Made by a program: the position numbers and the translations under genes
Notes under the pieces: model-generated
What the model was told of the DNA's origin: nothing
The model's database searches: none
What the model saw: only the letters and a program-made list of their open reading frames with translations
Source: Hyphomicrobiaceae bacterium UBA7697
Lineage (GTDB): Bacteria > Pseudomonadota > Alphaproteobacteria > Rhizobiales > Methyloligellaceae
DNA length: 64,000 nucleotides
Assembly (NCBI GenBank): GCA_002482645.1
Contig: DLGJ01000008.1
Coordinates: 372,001 to 436,000 of the forward strand
Direction of reading: 5' to 3'
Part shown: piece after piece, positions 18,343 to 26,669 of the stretch
Layout of the letters: each line of letters opens with the position of its first letter
How positions within the stretch are numbered: the first letter of the stretch is position 1

Positions 18343-20835
18343 CTACCACCTTGCTTTCATTGTAGCGAAGGCCTGGGTGGGCGCGCCGTACGAGATGTTG
18401 TTGTTGTTGTGCGACGAGATCCAGTATTCCGTGTTGAACATATTCTCCACATTGACCTGCGCCGACCAATGCTCGTTGAGGTCGAAATAGACGGCGCCGT
18501 CGACGCGGGTGTAGCCCGGCACCTTGACCGCATTGTCAGCCTCGGCGAACCAGCCGGCCTGGTGGATGACGCCGAGGCCGAAGCCCCACCGCTCGGTCAG
18601 CTGATACTTGTTCCATAAGGAGAAGGTGTCGACGGGCACGGACTCGACGGAGTTTCCGACCAGCGCCACGTCGTCGCCCGCGTAGAGAATCTCCGATTCC
18701 GTATGCGCATAGCCGCCGAACACTTGCCACTTGTCGGTGACGTAGCCGCTGATCTCGATCTCCTGGCCGCGCGTGCGGGTTAGGCCGCGCGCGAACGTGT
18801 CGGGGCCGATGGTGACGGCCTGATTGTCGCGATCCAGCCGGTAGATCGCGCCCTGCAGCAGCAGGCGCGGCTGAATGGTCCACTTGAAACCCGTCTCGTA
18901 GTTCTCGAACGTCTCGGGCTCCAGCTCGGACGCGGTAACGCTCAACGCGCCGAAATTGTCGCCGTTGGCCGGCAGGAACGACTTGGCGTAGCTCGCGTAG
19001 AGGTGAAAGTTTTCCCACGGCTTGAGAACGCCGCCCACGCGCGGCGACCATTCGTCGTCGACCCGCGATGTCCGGAAGTCGCTAAGCCGGTCCTCGAAGC
19101 TCACGTCGAAACGGTCGAAGCGAATGCCGCCGATCAGTTCGAAATAACGCGTGATCTCGAACTGATCCTGGATAAAGGCGCTTGAAGTATCGAGATCGGT
19201 GAAGCGGCGCCGATTGGGGATGTTGTACAGGGTCCTTCGGAAAATCGTCGGGTGCGCTGCCGGGACATTCACCGAGAAAATGCCGGAGTTCGGCGAGCCG
19301 AAGACCGGCAGATTGCGGAACTCGTCGTTGCTTTGAACGCCGAACTCCAGACCACCCACCAGCGTGTGGCGAAAATGCTCTCCATGGGCAAACGAATAGG
19401 AGAAGTCGGTCTGGTTCACGAAGTTCTGGCGTGCGCCGATGCTCTGGTAGCCCCCGAGCTCGACCAAGCCCGGGCCGGGCCCGTTGACCGGTGAGGACGC
19501 GAAGATGTTCTGGTAGAGCTTGTCGTAGTCCGCGAAGAAGGTGTGGTTGCGGATTTGCACCCCGCTCTTGGTTTCGTGCTCCAACGTTGCCGTCGCTACG
19601 TGCCCGTCAAAGTTCGTGTAGCTGGCGTTCGGCTGACCGAAATAGGTCTCAATGGGATACTCGAACGGCCGTCCGGCAATCGAAGGGCCGCCACGGTCGA
19701 CGTTCTGATCGTGCGTCTTGTACTCGTAGCTGAAATGGAGCGTTGTCCGCTCGCCGAGCTTGAAACCCAGGGTCGGGTTGATGCCGTAACGCTCCAGCCA
19801 GGAGAAATCACGGAAGGTGGCCGAATCCTCGTACATCGCATTCAGGCGGATGGCAGCGTTCGGCGAGATCGCCTGACCGACATCTGTCGTAAAGCGCGCG
19901 CGGTCCCAGCTGCCGAGCTGAAGGGTGGCTTCGTAGATGGGAACGCCGTCAGCCCGCTTGGTCACGCGGTTGATGACGCCACCGCCGCCGCCACGGCCGA
20001 AGATCATGGCGTTCGGACCCTTGAGCACCTCGATGGTCTGAACGTTGTACAGATCACGGAACGTCTCGATGTCGTCGCGCACGCCGTCGACGAAGAAGTC
20101 GGCCGTTGTCTCCTGGCCTCGGAACGTGAGCTGATCCCGGTGTCCCTCGCCCTGCTGCACGGCGATGCCCGGCACGTAGAGGAGCGCCTGGCCAAGCGTG
20201 TTGGCGCCTTGATCCTCGGCGAGTTCCTCCGGAATGATGGAGACCGTACCGGGGATGTTCATGATCAGCGTATTTGTCTTCGTAGCCGAGGACGTGCCGG
20301 CGGCGTAATAGCCGTCCACGCCGGACGACCCGCGATTGAGCGTGTCGCCGTCCACCGGGAGATCGAAGATGCCCTCCTCGATGGCCTCCTGGGATGAAAA
20401 CCCGCCGTCGGCGGTCGGCGCGGGTGACGGTGCTGCCGCGGGCTGGGTGGCGCTGGCCGTGCGGCGCGGAACTGCCCGCGGCCGCGGAGTCGGCTCCGGC
20501 TCCGCTTCCACCACCGGGGCAATCGGCTCGGGATCCGCTTGCTGCTCGATCACGACCGGCGGGAGGGAACCCTCGGTAGCCGCACCATTGGCGGCGTCAT
20601 TCGGCGTCCCCTCGGGATCGGGGCCGGCAGCGCCCGCGCTGGCTTCGCCGTTGGTTCCCGCCGTGTCGGAGTTCTGAGCATTCTCCTCGGCGGGAGCCTC
20701 TTGCGCCCGTGCCACATCGCCCGGAAACAGCATGAAGGCAGCGGACGCGGAAAGCGCCAGGAGCCTCGATCGGGAGACGGAAAGATAGCTCGAGGCGCGC
20801 ACGGGTGTAACGGCGCCGCTGACACGGAGTTCCAT
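18343..20835 (-). CDS. TonB-dependent siderophore-type receptor with long N-terminal linker
   Basis: The 830-residue product has a signal peptide (LLALSASAAFMLFPGDVARA) and then about 130 residues of Ala/Pro/Glu/Asp linker, including LPPVVIEQQ, a likely TonB box. The plug domain follows (MNIPGTVSIIPEELAEDQG, TLGQALLYVPGI, FRGQETTADFFVDGVRD, TIEVLKGPNAMIFGRGGGGG), and then the 22-strand barrel (…GFKLGERTTLHFSYEYKTHD… to FATMKARW). FhuA/FCD-type receptors import ferric siderophores. ATG 20835 is chosen for the AAGGGG nearby and the normal signal peptide. It converges on the CzcA gene with a 39-bp gap. No siderophore-synthesis genes are present. Confidence 0.85.
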   Translation of the reverse strand: MELRVSGAVTPVRASSYLSVSRSRLLALSASAAFMLFPGDVARAQEAPAEENAQNSDTAGTNGEASAGAAGPDPEGTPNDAANGAATEGSLPPVVIEQQADPEPIAPVVEAEPEPTPRPRAVPRRTASATQPAAAPSPAPTADGGFSSQEAIEEGIFDLPVDGDTLNRGSSGVDGYYAAGTSSATKTNTLIMNIPGTVSIIPEELAEDQGANTLGQALLYVPGIAVQQGEGHRDQLTFRGQETTADFFVDGVRDDIETFRDLYNVQTIEVLKGPNAMIFGRGGGGGVINRVTKRADGVPIYEATLQLGSWDRARFTTDVGQAISPNAAIRLNAMYEDSATFRDFSWLERYGINPTLGFKLGERTTLHFSYEYKTHDQNVDRGGPSIAGRPFEYPIETYFGQPNASYTNFDGHVATATLEHETKSGVQIRNHTFFADYDKLYQNIFASSPVNGPGPGLVELGGYQSIGARQNFVNQTDFSYSFAHGEHFRHTLVGGLEFGVQSNDEFRNLPVFGSPNSGIFSVNVPAAHPTIFRRTLYNIPNRRRFTDLDTSSAFIQDQFEITRYFELIGGIRFDRFDVSFEDRLSDFRTSRVDDEWSPRVGGVLKPWENFHLYASYAKSFLPANGDNFGALSVTASELEPETFENYETGFKWTIQPRLLLQGAIYRLDRDNQAVTIGPDTFARGLTRTRGQEIEISGYVTDKWQVFGGYAHTESEILYAGDDVALVGNSVESVPVDTFSLWNKYQLTERWGFGLGVIHQAGWFAEADNAVKVPGYTRVDGAVYFDLNEHWSAQVNVENMFNTEYWISSHNNNNISYGAPTQAFATMKARW

Positions 20836-21573
20836 GATAATCCCCTTCAGTCTGACATACCCCCCCGAGGGTGCGCTCCGTCTGACGCGAAACTCTTCCC
20901 CCAGCCGCACCGGTCGCACGACCGGCCCAGTATAGCCGCAGCAGCTGGACGCATTGAGTGCATAGTTCGAAAGAGAATACCTGAATGCGGCGCATGTACT
21001 CGACGGCCGGCAAGCGACCTGTAGGTCTGGTATGGGTCAGGAGCGGACAAAGATTTGAGCGACGCTCTACAGCCGCTTTGCCCCCTAAAGCGGACATTTC
21101 GGTTGCCGACGCTACCCGCATGGGCCGAAACCGCGCTTCCCCTAGGGGGCTCTGCGCGGGTTCTGGCGTCACGCCGCGGTCTCGGCGGCCGAAGCTAGAG
21201 CCCGGTGCTGCCGCAGGCGGCACGCGCCCTCAAGATTGTTCTGTCAGATCGAACCGCTTCCGACCTCGCATCGCACCGCGATCCGTCAGTTCCTGCAATT
21301 TCCATAGACACACTTTCATAGCCCGGCGCGCATCCTGCGCTCGCTCGTTCGGCCTCAGCGATAGTTTCCTTCCTAACGCTCCGCCCTTCCCCATACGGAC
21401 CTTTTCATTTCAACGCCTCGCACCTTCGGCAGCTTGAGGGCCTGCAAGTTTTCGTAACCGAAGAACTCCTCCTCTTGACGTTCCGGCCGCTTCGCGGTGC
21501 AGCCCGCAACCGAAGTCGCAGGACAGCCTCCATGAGGGCCGCGATGGGCGCGGTCAAACCGATGGAGGAAACA
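20836..21573. other. Gene-free interval upstream of the TonB receptor
   Basis: No convincing gene is visible in these 738 bp. The first 100 bases should contain the receptor's promoter. A degenerate dispersed repeat occupies about 21061-21140, and the end of the interval forms the leader of the broken gene at 21574. I looked for iron-regulator boxes and saw none I would call. Confidence 0.5.
21061..21140 (+). repeat. Degenerate SALPPKADI-type dispersed repeat
   Basis: Translation of the plus strand gives 'TALPPKADISVADA' and of the minus strand 'MSALGGKAA'. Sequences of this type are scattered in intergenic regions of many Hyphomicrobiales genomes and are frequently mis-annotated as genes. 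It marks this region as accumulating dispersed repeats; I do not regard it as coding. Confidence 0.45.
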
Positions 21574-21981
21574 ATGAGAGTGCTGACCCAAACCGAGCTC
21601 TCGCGCATGACCCGAGCCGAGCTGTCGGTTCTGCTGCAAAGGATCTCCGCCGCGCACTTTGTAGATGGCGTGATAACGAAGCTTCACGGCATTGCTCCCT
21701 GCCCTTCCGTACGCGCTGCAAAGTTACGCAATTTCGAGCACGTCGCGATCAGACTACAGATCGATCTTGACACGGAAGCACTTCACCAGAACCATCGGTA
21801 CTTGCTGGCGATTGCCCGTTCGCATCGTTATGAGGCCAGCCGGTTCCAGCTTGGTCAACGACCTTGCAAGACTCTATGCCAATCGGTTCGCATCGCTCGG
21901 CACGGTTTGAACCCCGCATGGTCTGACCATACGCCCCCCCCGGACCTGAGTTTGCCGCGCGGAGAGCCACCGAAGCGATAA
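21574..21981 (+). pseudogene. Remnant of a small conserved protein (MRVLTQTELSRMTRAEL start)
   Basis: A perfect ribosome-binding site (GGAGGAAAC) precedes ATG 21574. The first 24 residues, MRVLTQTELSRMTRAEL and SVLLQRI, match the start of a short conserved protein that I recall from many Hyphomicrobiales genomes. The usual continuation is lost; from residue 25 the frame reads unrelated, Arg/His-rich text to 21981. It is therefore either truncated by a deletion or fused to non-coding DNA. A role cannot be given. Confidence 0.4.
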
Positions 21982-22015
21982 GCGGCCTATGTAACGGCAG
22001 GCGATTCGGGATGAA

Positions 22016-22839
22016 TTACGTACAAACAATAAGAGCGTGGAGTTCCCTGGCCGTTGCAAGGCGGACGCCATACGTGGCCCCAAGCCAAGTGCGATTCTCC
22101 GCATTCATAATGGAGGGACGGTTGTTGCCAGCTTTGTCTTCCGTGCAGAAAAGGTCGTTATTGTAAGCGATGTGAGCGGCAACGTTATCGCCGTCGACCC
22201 ATTCTCCTACAGCCGCCGCGATCTCCTTGCGCTCATCGTCATTGAAGTAGCGGTCGTTATCCAACAACTCAAACCAGGTGACGTGACGGCTTGTCCGCCC
22301 CGAGCGCGTTCGCCGATCACTTTCGCTCTTGCGAAGCCAACACCTCTGGACTCAATGGCTTGGGCAACCTCCACAAATTTTTTCTGCCGCGCGGCGATGT
22401 CGACATCGTCTGCGAACCGGTCAGGATGCAGGTCCGGCCGCACCGGCTCCGGACGAGGAGTGCCGATTCTCGGCTGAGCCAGGAGGCGAAATCCAAGTTG
22501 CAAAGCGGCTTCAAGCCGCTCGGTTTCGCGCTCAGAAAGACCAGGGTGCTGCGCGTGGTCCGGCCCAAACGAGATTGTCGCGTGTGCCGTTTCATCTGTG
22601 GTCGTTGTCTCGACAGTCTTGATCCCAGGTCGTCGCCTGGCCAAATAGGGTGCACGGGCGACCTTGCGTATAGCTTCAATTGTGAAGAGCGCCTCTCCAA
22701 TGAATGGGATGATCCGCCCATCTCGAATGGCTTGATTGAGTCCCACAAAGATCGCGTGGTCAGGATGGTTGGCGAACCTTTCCGGTTCGACAACCGGTCT
22801 GTAAGTGTTGGTATAGAAGGTTACTCGCGCACATTCCCT
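22016..22839 (-). pseudogene. Frameshifted PIN-like protein gene next to tRNA-Leu
   Basis: Two minus-strand frames join into one protein. The upstream frame (start near 22839, …FVGLNQAIRDGRIIPFIGEAL… to VIGERARGG) reads on to about 22280. The continuation ELLDNDRYFNDDERKEIAAA to GVRLATARELHAL lies in another frame. The frame change maps near 22275-22285, where a one-base difference would reconnect them. The C-terminal half (HIAYNNDLFCTED, then YGVRLATAREL) resembles the end of PIN-domain nucleases, which would make it a toxin-like or RNA-processing protein, but the N-terminal acidic motif is not evident. The reading frame is broken in this sequence. Confidence 0.5.
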
Positions 22840-22884
22840 CATTACCGTTCTTGTCACTCCTCTGTAGTCCAATCCGCTGCCACC

Positions 22885-22924
22885 GGGTTCGCCGAACTCA
22901 TCTCGACGCCACCGAGGTGGCGCG
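22885..22924. repeat. 40-bp repeat shared with 11838-11877
   Basis: Thirty-eight of 40 bases are identical with the copy after the autotransporter, in the same orientation. It sits 65 bp from the tRNA-Leu 3' end, just inside the proposed island. With its other copy it could mediate deletion of the 11-kb segment between them. Nothing recognisable is encoded in it. Confidence 0.6.
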
Positions 22925-22988
22925 CTGGAGCGGTTCGACGCTAGCGGGGAATGATTACGGCTCAAAGTTCAGCAGAGGGCCGAAATGA

Positions 22989-23075
22989 TGGTGCGGACGG
23001 CGGGAGTCGAACCCGCACGGCCTTTCGGCCTCAGGATTTTAAGTCCTGTGTGTCTACCAATTCCACCACGTCCGC
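22989..23075 (-). tRNA. tRNA-Leu(UAA)
   Basis: The minus strand folds as a class II tRNA: acceptor strand GCGGACG pairs with CGTCCGC, followed by discriminator A and an encoded CCA (22989-22991). The anticodon arm is CAGGA-CTTAAAA-TCCTG with anticodon TAA, then a variable arm (GAGGCCGAAAGGCC region) and a T-arm with GTTCGACTC. It reads UUA leucine codons. Its 3' 34 bases are duplicated at 952-985, so it also served as an integration target. Confidence 0.95.
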
Positions 23076-23184
23076 GAGGCAGGCCGCGCCACAAACGAAT
23101 AGCCCAGCCAAGAGAATAGCCCTACTAACCGCTGCGTCTCTGTTTGTCTAAGGACTCCGGCGCGCGGTTAGTGGAAGACGTCCC

Positions 23185-24279
23185 TCAGACCGGCTTCTTC
23201 TTGGCGGCCCTTTTCCGGGAAATCTTGGCGTCCGGCGTCTCGTCCGGAGGCTCCTCCTCGGCATCCGGCCTCTCGGCTTCCGATGTCTCCGCCACGGAAG
23301 GCTCCGGCCCGGAGCTCACGGCCGCCGCCGTTTGGGTGGCTCCGGACTGATCCTTGTCCTGATCCACAGTCCGATCCTCGGCGCCATCCTTGGCCCCGCC
23401 AGTATCGCCTTTCGGCGCGAGCTCGGACACTGCCTCGGACTTCGACTCCGCTTCAGCAGCCTCTGCCGCCGGCGCTTTCTCCGGAGGCTCGGTTTTTTCG
23501 GCCGTCGAGGGAGCGGCGGGCGTCTTGTCGTCCGAAGGCGCTTCCGCCGGTTCCGTTGCTGGAACGGGCCGTGTCTCGGTCTCGAGACTCGCGCGCATGA
23601 GCAGGAACAGCACGAACGCGTTCAAGAGGTGCCAGACGAAATGGGTGCCGACGGGACGTCCGTCGATGACGACGCGCTGGCAGAAGGACATGTCCAGCGA
23701 CCGGAGCAGGATCGACCCGGCGAAGATCACCGTCGCCGCAAGCACGTAAGGCGCGGCCTTGTGCCGGCGCTCGGCCAGCAACATGCCGACCACGACCAAC
23801 GCGGCAAGCGCGGGCAGATAGCCGACACTGCCGTTCAAGCAGACCTTGGCGTCCGGGGCGCCGCCGGCGAACCCGATGCCGCCGTCCCAACAATGGATCC
23901 GCATGGCCCCCGCAACGAGCCCGGTGAAAATCGCGGCCAGGAAGACCGTCCAGCCCGGCGGCACGTTCAAGAACCGGTTCAGGGCAAAGCCCAGATAGAC
24001 CAGCATGAACAGGCCGATGGGGATCACGTCCGCAAGCTCCGTGACCCGATCCGCGTAGACGTGGAATGCCACGCTACCGGCACAGATCGCGAACACGAGC
24101 GCGACGAATAAATAATGGTCCGGACTCCGCTGCTCTTTAGGGCGCCACAGGACCAGTTGCCAAAAAATCAGAGCGGCAAGAAAGAAGCCGGCATTGGAAA
24201 TTGCGTTGATCGGCTCGGCCCACGGAGCCCCGTCCGTTCCCCGCTCGCAATAAAGATAGACACGCTCGCCTAACGTCAT
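23185..24279 (-). CDS. Ceramidase-family (CREST) membrane hydrolase with acidic tail
   Basis: The 364-residue product has about seven membrane helices in residues 20-235. It carries the hydrolase signatures of the alkaline ceramidase/CREST group: GSVAFH near residue 68, an Asp/Ser pair in LRSLDMSFCQ, and the HFVWHLLNA motif near residue 212, whose histidines bind the catalytic zinc. Family members hydrolyse ceramide or related amides in membranes. The last 130 residues are a Glu/Ala/Pro/Lys-rich, probably disordered cytoplasmic tail ending KRAAKKKPV, which is unusual for the family. It is alone, downstream of aspS on the same strand, and 110 bp from tRNA-Leu. Confidence 0.7.
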   Translation of the reverse strand: MTLGERVYLYCERGTDGAPWAEPINAISNAGFFLAALIFWQLVLWRPKEQRSPDHYLFVALVFAICAGSVAFHVYADRVTELADVIPIGLFMLVYLGFALNRFLNVPPGWTVFLAAIFTGLVAGAMRIHCWDGGIGFAGGAPDAKVCLNGSVGYLPALAALVVVGMLLAERRHKAAPYVLAATVIFAGSILLRSLDMSFCQRVVIDGRPVGTHFVWHLLNAFVLFLLMRASLETETRPVPATEPAEAPSDDKTPAAPSTAEKTEPPEKAPAAEAAEAESKSEAVSELAPKGDTGGAKDGAEDRTVDQDKDQSGATQTAAAVSSGPEPSVAETSEAERPDAEEEPPDETPDAKISRKRAAKKKPV

Positions 24280-24639
24280 GGTCCCTTGTCCTTTCGTCCC
24301 TCACTCCAGGAAAGAGCCCTCCCTTGCGGCATACAGCGCACCGTATACGGACTTCATGCAAATTGAGCCGCGTCCGCCATCTTACGTTCACTACGGCACC
24401 CTCGATCGCATCATAGCCGCGAAATACCTCCGGCGTCAGCCGTGTCATGGAAATGTTGCATCGTCCGTGTGCGGCATCCTTGGCCGTTCACGCCACTTCT
24501 CAGCAGCGCCGACAACGATCCACGCACCACTCTTAAGGACGGGCCGGCGCGACATCGCGCAAGAGCAGGACCTCGACGCGCTCGAAAAGAGCGTCAAAAC
24601 CGCCTTGGAGCCATCGCCCAAGCCGAAGCGCGCGAACGA
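24280..24639. other. Intergenic stretch between aspS and the ceramidase-like gene
   Basis: No supported gene is visible. It should contain the promoter of the ceramidase-like gene. A plus-strand frame ending at 24643 has a coding-like end (DIAQEQDLDALEKSVKTAL), but its first 80 residues look random and it overlaps the aspS stop; I leave it uncalled. Confidence 0.4.
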
Positions 24640-26418
24640 CTAGCTCTTCGCCTTCGGCAGCGAGATGCGGATGTTCAGCTCCTTGAGCTGCTCCGGCGAG
24701 ACCTCCGACGGTGCGCCCATCAGCAGGTCTTCGGCCTGCTGGTTCATCGGGAACATCACCACCTCGCGCAAGTTCTCCTCGCCGCACAGGAGCATCACCA
24801 TGCGGTCGATGCCGGGCGCGATGCCGCCATGGGGCGGCGCGCCGTATTGCAGCGCGCGCAGCATGCCGCCGAAGCGCTTCTCCAGCTCTTCCTTGGGATA
24901 CCCGGCGATGGCGAAGGCCTTCTGCATGATCTCCGGCTTGTGGTTCCGGATCGCACCAGACGACAGCTCGACCCCGTTGCAGACGAGATCGTACTGGTAA
25001 GCGAGGACCTCTTCCGGCTCCATCGTGTCGAGCGCTTCAAGCCCGCCTTGCGGCATGGAGAACGGATTATGGGAGAAGTCGATCTTCCCCTCCTCCTCGT
25101 TCCACTCGAACATCGGGAAGTCGACGATCCAGCAGAAGTCGAACCGGCCCGAGGCGATGAGCTGAAGCTCCTCGCCGATCTTGGTGCGCGCCTTGGCGGC
25201 GAAGTCGACGAACGCCTTCGGCAGGCCGGCGACGAAGAACACCGCATCGCCGTCGCCAAGCCCAAGCTGGGTGCGGATCGCCGCGGTTCGCTCCGGGCCG
25301 ATATTTTTCGCGACGGGACCTGCCCCCTCTCCTTCGCGGAAGAAGATATAGCCGAGACCCGGCTGGCCCTCGCCTTGCGCCCAGGAATTGAGACGGTCGC
25401 AAACGGCGCGGCTGCCGCCGCCCTTGCCGGGGATCGCCCAGACCCGCGCGTTCTCGTCCTTGTCCAGCATGGCGGCGAAGACCTTGAACCCCGAGCCGCG
25501 GAAGTGCTCGGTCACGTCTTCCATCTCGATCGGGTTGCGCAGGTCCGGCTTGTCGGTGCCGTATTTGTGCATCGATTCCTTGTAGGGAATGCGCGGGAAT
25601 TCCGGCGTCACCGGCTGACCGTTGCCGAACTCCTCGAACAGCCCGCGGATGATCGGCTCGACCGTATCGAAAATGTCGTCCTGGGTAACGAAGCTCATTT
25701 CGAGGTCGAGTTGATAGAACTCGCCCGGCGAGCGGTCCGCGCGCGCGTCTTCGTCGCGGAAGCACGGCGCGATCTGGAAGTAGCGGTCGAACCCGCCCAT
25801 CATGATGAGCTGCTTGAACTGCTGCGGCGCCTGCGGCAGGGCATAGAACTTGCCCGGATGCACGCGGGACGGCACCAGATAGTCGCGCGCGCCTTCCGGC
25901 GAGGATGCCGTCAGGATCGGCGTCTGGAACTCGAAGAAGCCCGCATCGCGCATCCGCGTCCGGATCGAGGAAATGATCTCCGCGCGTTTCATGACGTTGG
26001 CGTGCAGCGTCTCGCGGCGCAGATCGAGGAACCGGTAGCGCAGCCGCGTCTCCTCGGGGTAGTCCGGCTCGCCGAACACCGGCAGCGGCAGTTCCGCCGA
26101 TTCCGACAGAATCTCGATGCCGGCCACCCGAACCTCGACCTCGCCCGTGGGCAGGTTGGGATTGATCGTCTCCTCGGAGCGGGCGACGACCTTGCCGTCC
26201 ACGCGCACGACCCATTCCGGCTTCAGCGTCTCGACCGTCGAGAAAACCGGCGAATCCGGATCGGCGACGATCTGCGTGATTCCGTAATGGTCGCGCAAGT
26301 CGATGAACAGCAGCCCTCCGTGGTCGCGGATGCGATGGACCCAGCCGGAAAGGCGAACCGTGTTGCCGACATCGGCGCTACGGAGCGCGCCGCAAGTGTG
26401 AGTGCGAAAAGCGTGCAT
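24640..26418 (-). CDS. aspS: Aspartyl-tRNA synthetase
   Basis: The 592-residue product charges tRNA-Asp (in many alphaproteobacteria also tRNA-Asn, for later amidation). The N-terminal OB-fold anticodon-binding domain runs from about GWVHRIRDHGGLLFIDLRD. Class II motif 2 is around FRDEDARADRSPGEFYQLDLE, the bacterial GAD insertion lies in residues 285-410, and motif 3 is near GGIAPGIDRMVMLL. Length is typical for the bacterial type. ATG 26418 is at the normal distance from the OB-fold. It is divergent from rnd with a 250-bp gap holding a short tandem repeat. Confidence 0.95.
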   Translation of the reverse strand: MHAFRTHTCGALRSADVGNTVRLSGWVHRIRDHGGLLFIDLRDHYGITQIVADPDSPVFSTVETLKPEWVVRVDGKVVARSEETINPNLPTGEVEVRVAGIEILSESAELPLPVFGEPDYPEETRLRYRFLDLRRETLHANVMKRAEIISSIRTRMRDAGFFEFQTPILTASSPEGARDYLVPSRVHPGKFYALPQAPQQFKQLIMMGGFDRYFQIAPCFRDEDARADRSPGEFYQLDLEMSFVTQDDIFDTVEPIIRGLFEEFGNGQPVTPEFPRIPYKESMHKYGTDKPDLRNPIEMEDVTEHFRGSGFKVFAAMLDKDENARVWAIPGKGGGSRAVCDRLNSWAQGEGQPGLGYIFFREGEGAGPVAKNIGPERTAAIRTQLGLGDGDAVFFVAGLPKAFVDFAAKARTKIGEELQLIASGRFDFCWIVDFPMFEWNEEEGKIDFSHNPFSMPQGGLEALDTMEPEEVLAYQYDLVCNGVELSSGAIRNHKPEIMQKAFAIAGYPKEELEKRFGGMLRALQYGAPPHGGIAPGIDRMVMLLCGEENLREVVMFPMNQQAEDLLMGAPSEVSPEQLKELNIRISLPKAKS

Positions 26419-26577
26419 GGCTCTTTAAATCTGTGGCGGAGAGGCGTATTTGCCGCTGAATGCTTCTGGTCGGAAGCGAGCGGAACACCGCACGGGAAGC
26501 CGCCTTTTGTCAAGGCGGAGGCGTGCGTTTCGCCGCGCCGGCCGGCCTGACGTTTCAACCGAACCGGCGGCGGCCCA

Positions 26578-26640
26578 AGGGTCCTCTTCCCAAGAGACCT
26601 CGTCCCAAGAGACCTCCTCCCAATAGACCTCTTGGCCACG
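26578..26640. repeat. 15-bp tandem repeat (about four copies)
   Basis: The unit is close to 'cctcgtcccaagaga' and is repeated with single-base changes from about 26578 to 26640, between the divergent aspS and rnd. It lies 30 bp before the rnd start. Read in the minus strand it would encode repeated RSLG/RTLG units, but no gene is plausible there. Confidence 0.7.
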
Positions 26641-26669
26641 CGCCTCCCCTTGGGCTATATCCGCCAGCC

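Larger units (their letters stand above)
952..23022. mobile_element. Putative decayed genomic island bounded by tRNA-Leu direct repeats
   Basis: The segment lies between the tRNA 3'-end copy and the intact tRNA-Leu gene, in direct orientation, as expected after integration into the tRNA 3' end. Its contents differ from the conserved chromosome to the right: secreted, outer-membrane and efflux genes, local duplications (two PliG-like genes, two autotransporter copies of which one is a fragment, diverged repeat copies) and broken genes close to the tRNA. No integrase, relaxase or phage gene is recognisable, so an immobile remnant is the best reading. The boundaries are observed; the island interpretation is inferred. 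Confidence 0.45.

Noticed and set aside
24278..24643. Possible small plus-strand gene ending DIAQEQDLDALEKSVKTAL
   Set aside because: Only the last 35 residues look protein-like, the start is random in composition, and the frame runs into aspS.
24442..26550. A 702-codon open frame on the plus strand across aspS
   Set aside because: It lies antisense to aspS, its composition is that of a shadow frame in GC-rich DNA, and it has no domain or ribosome-binding site.
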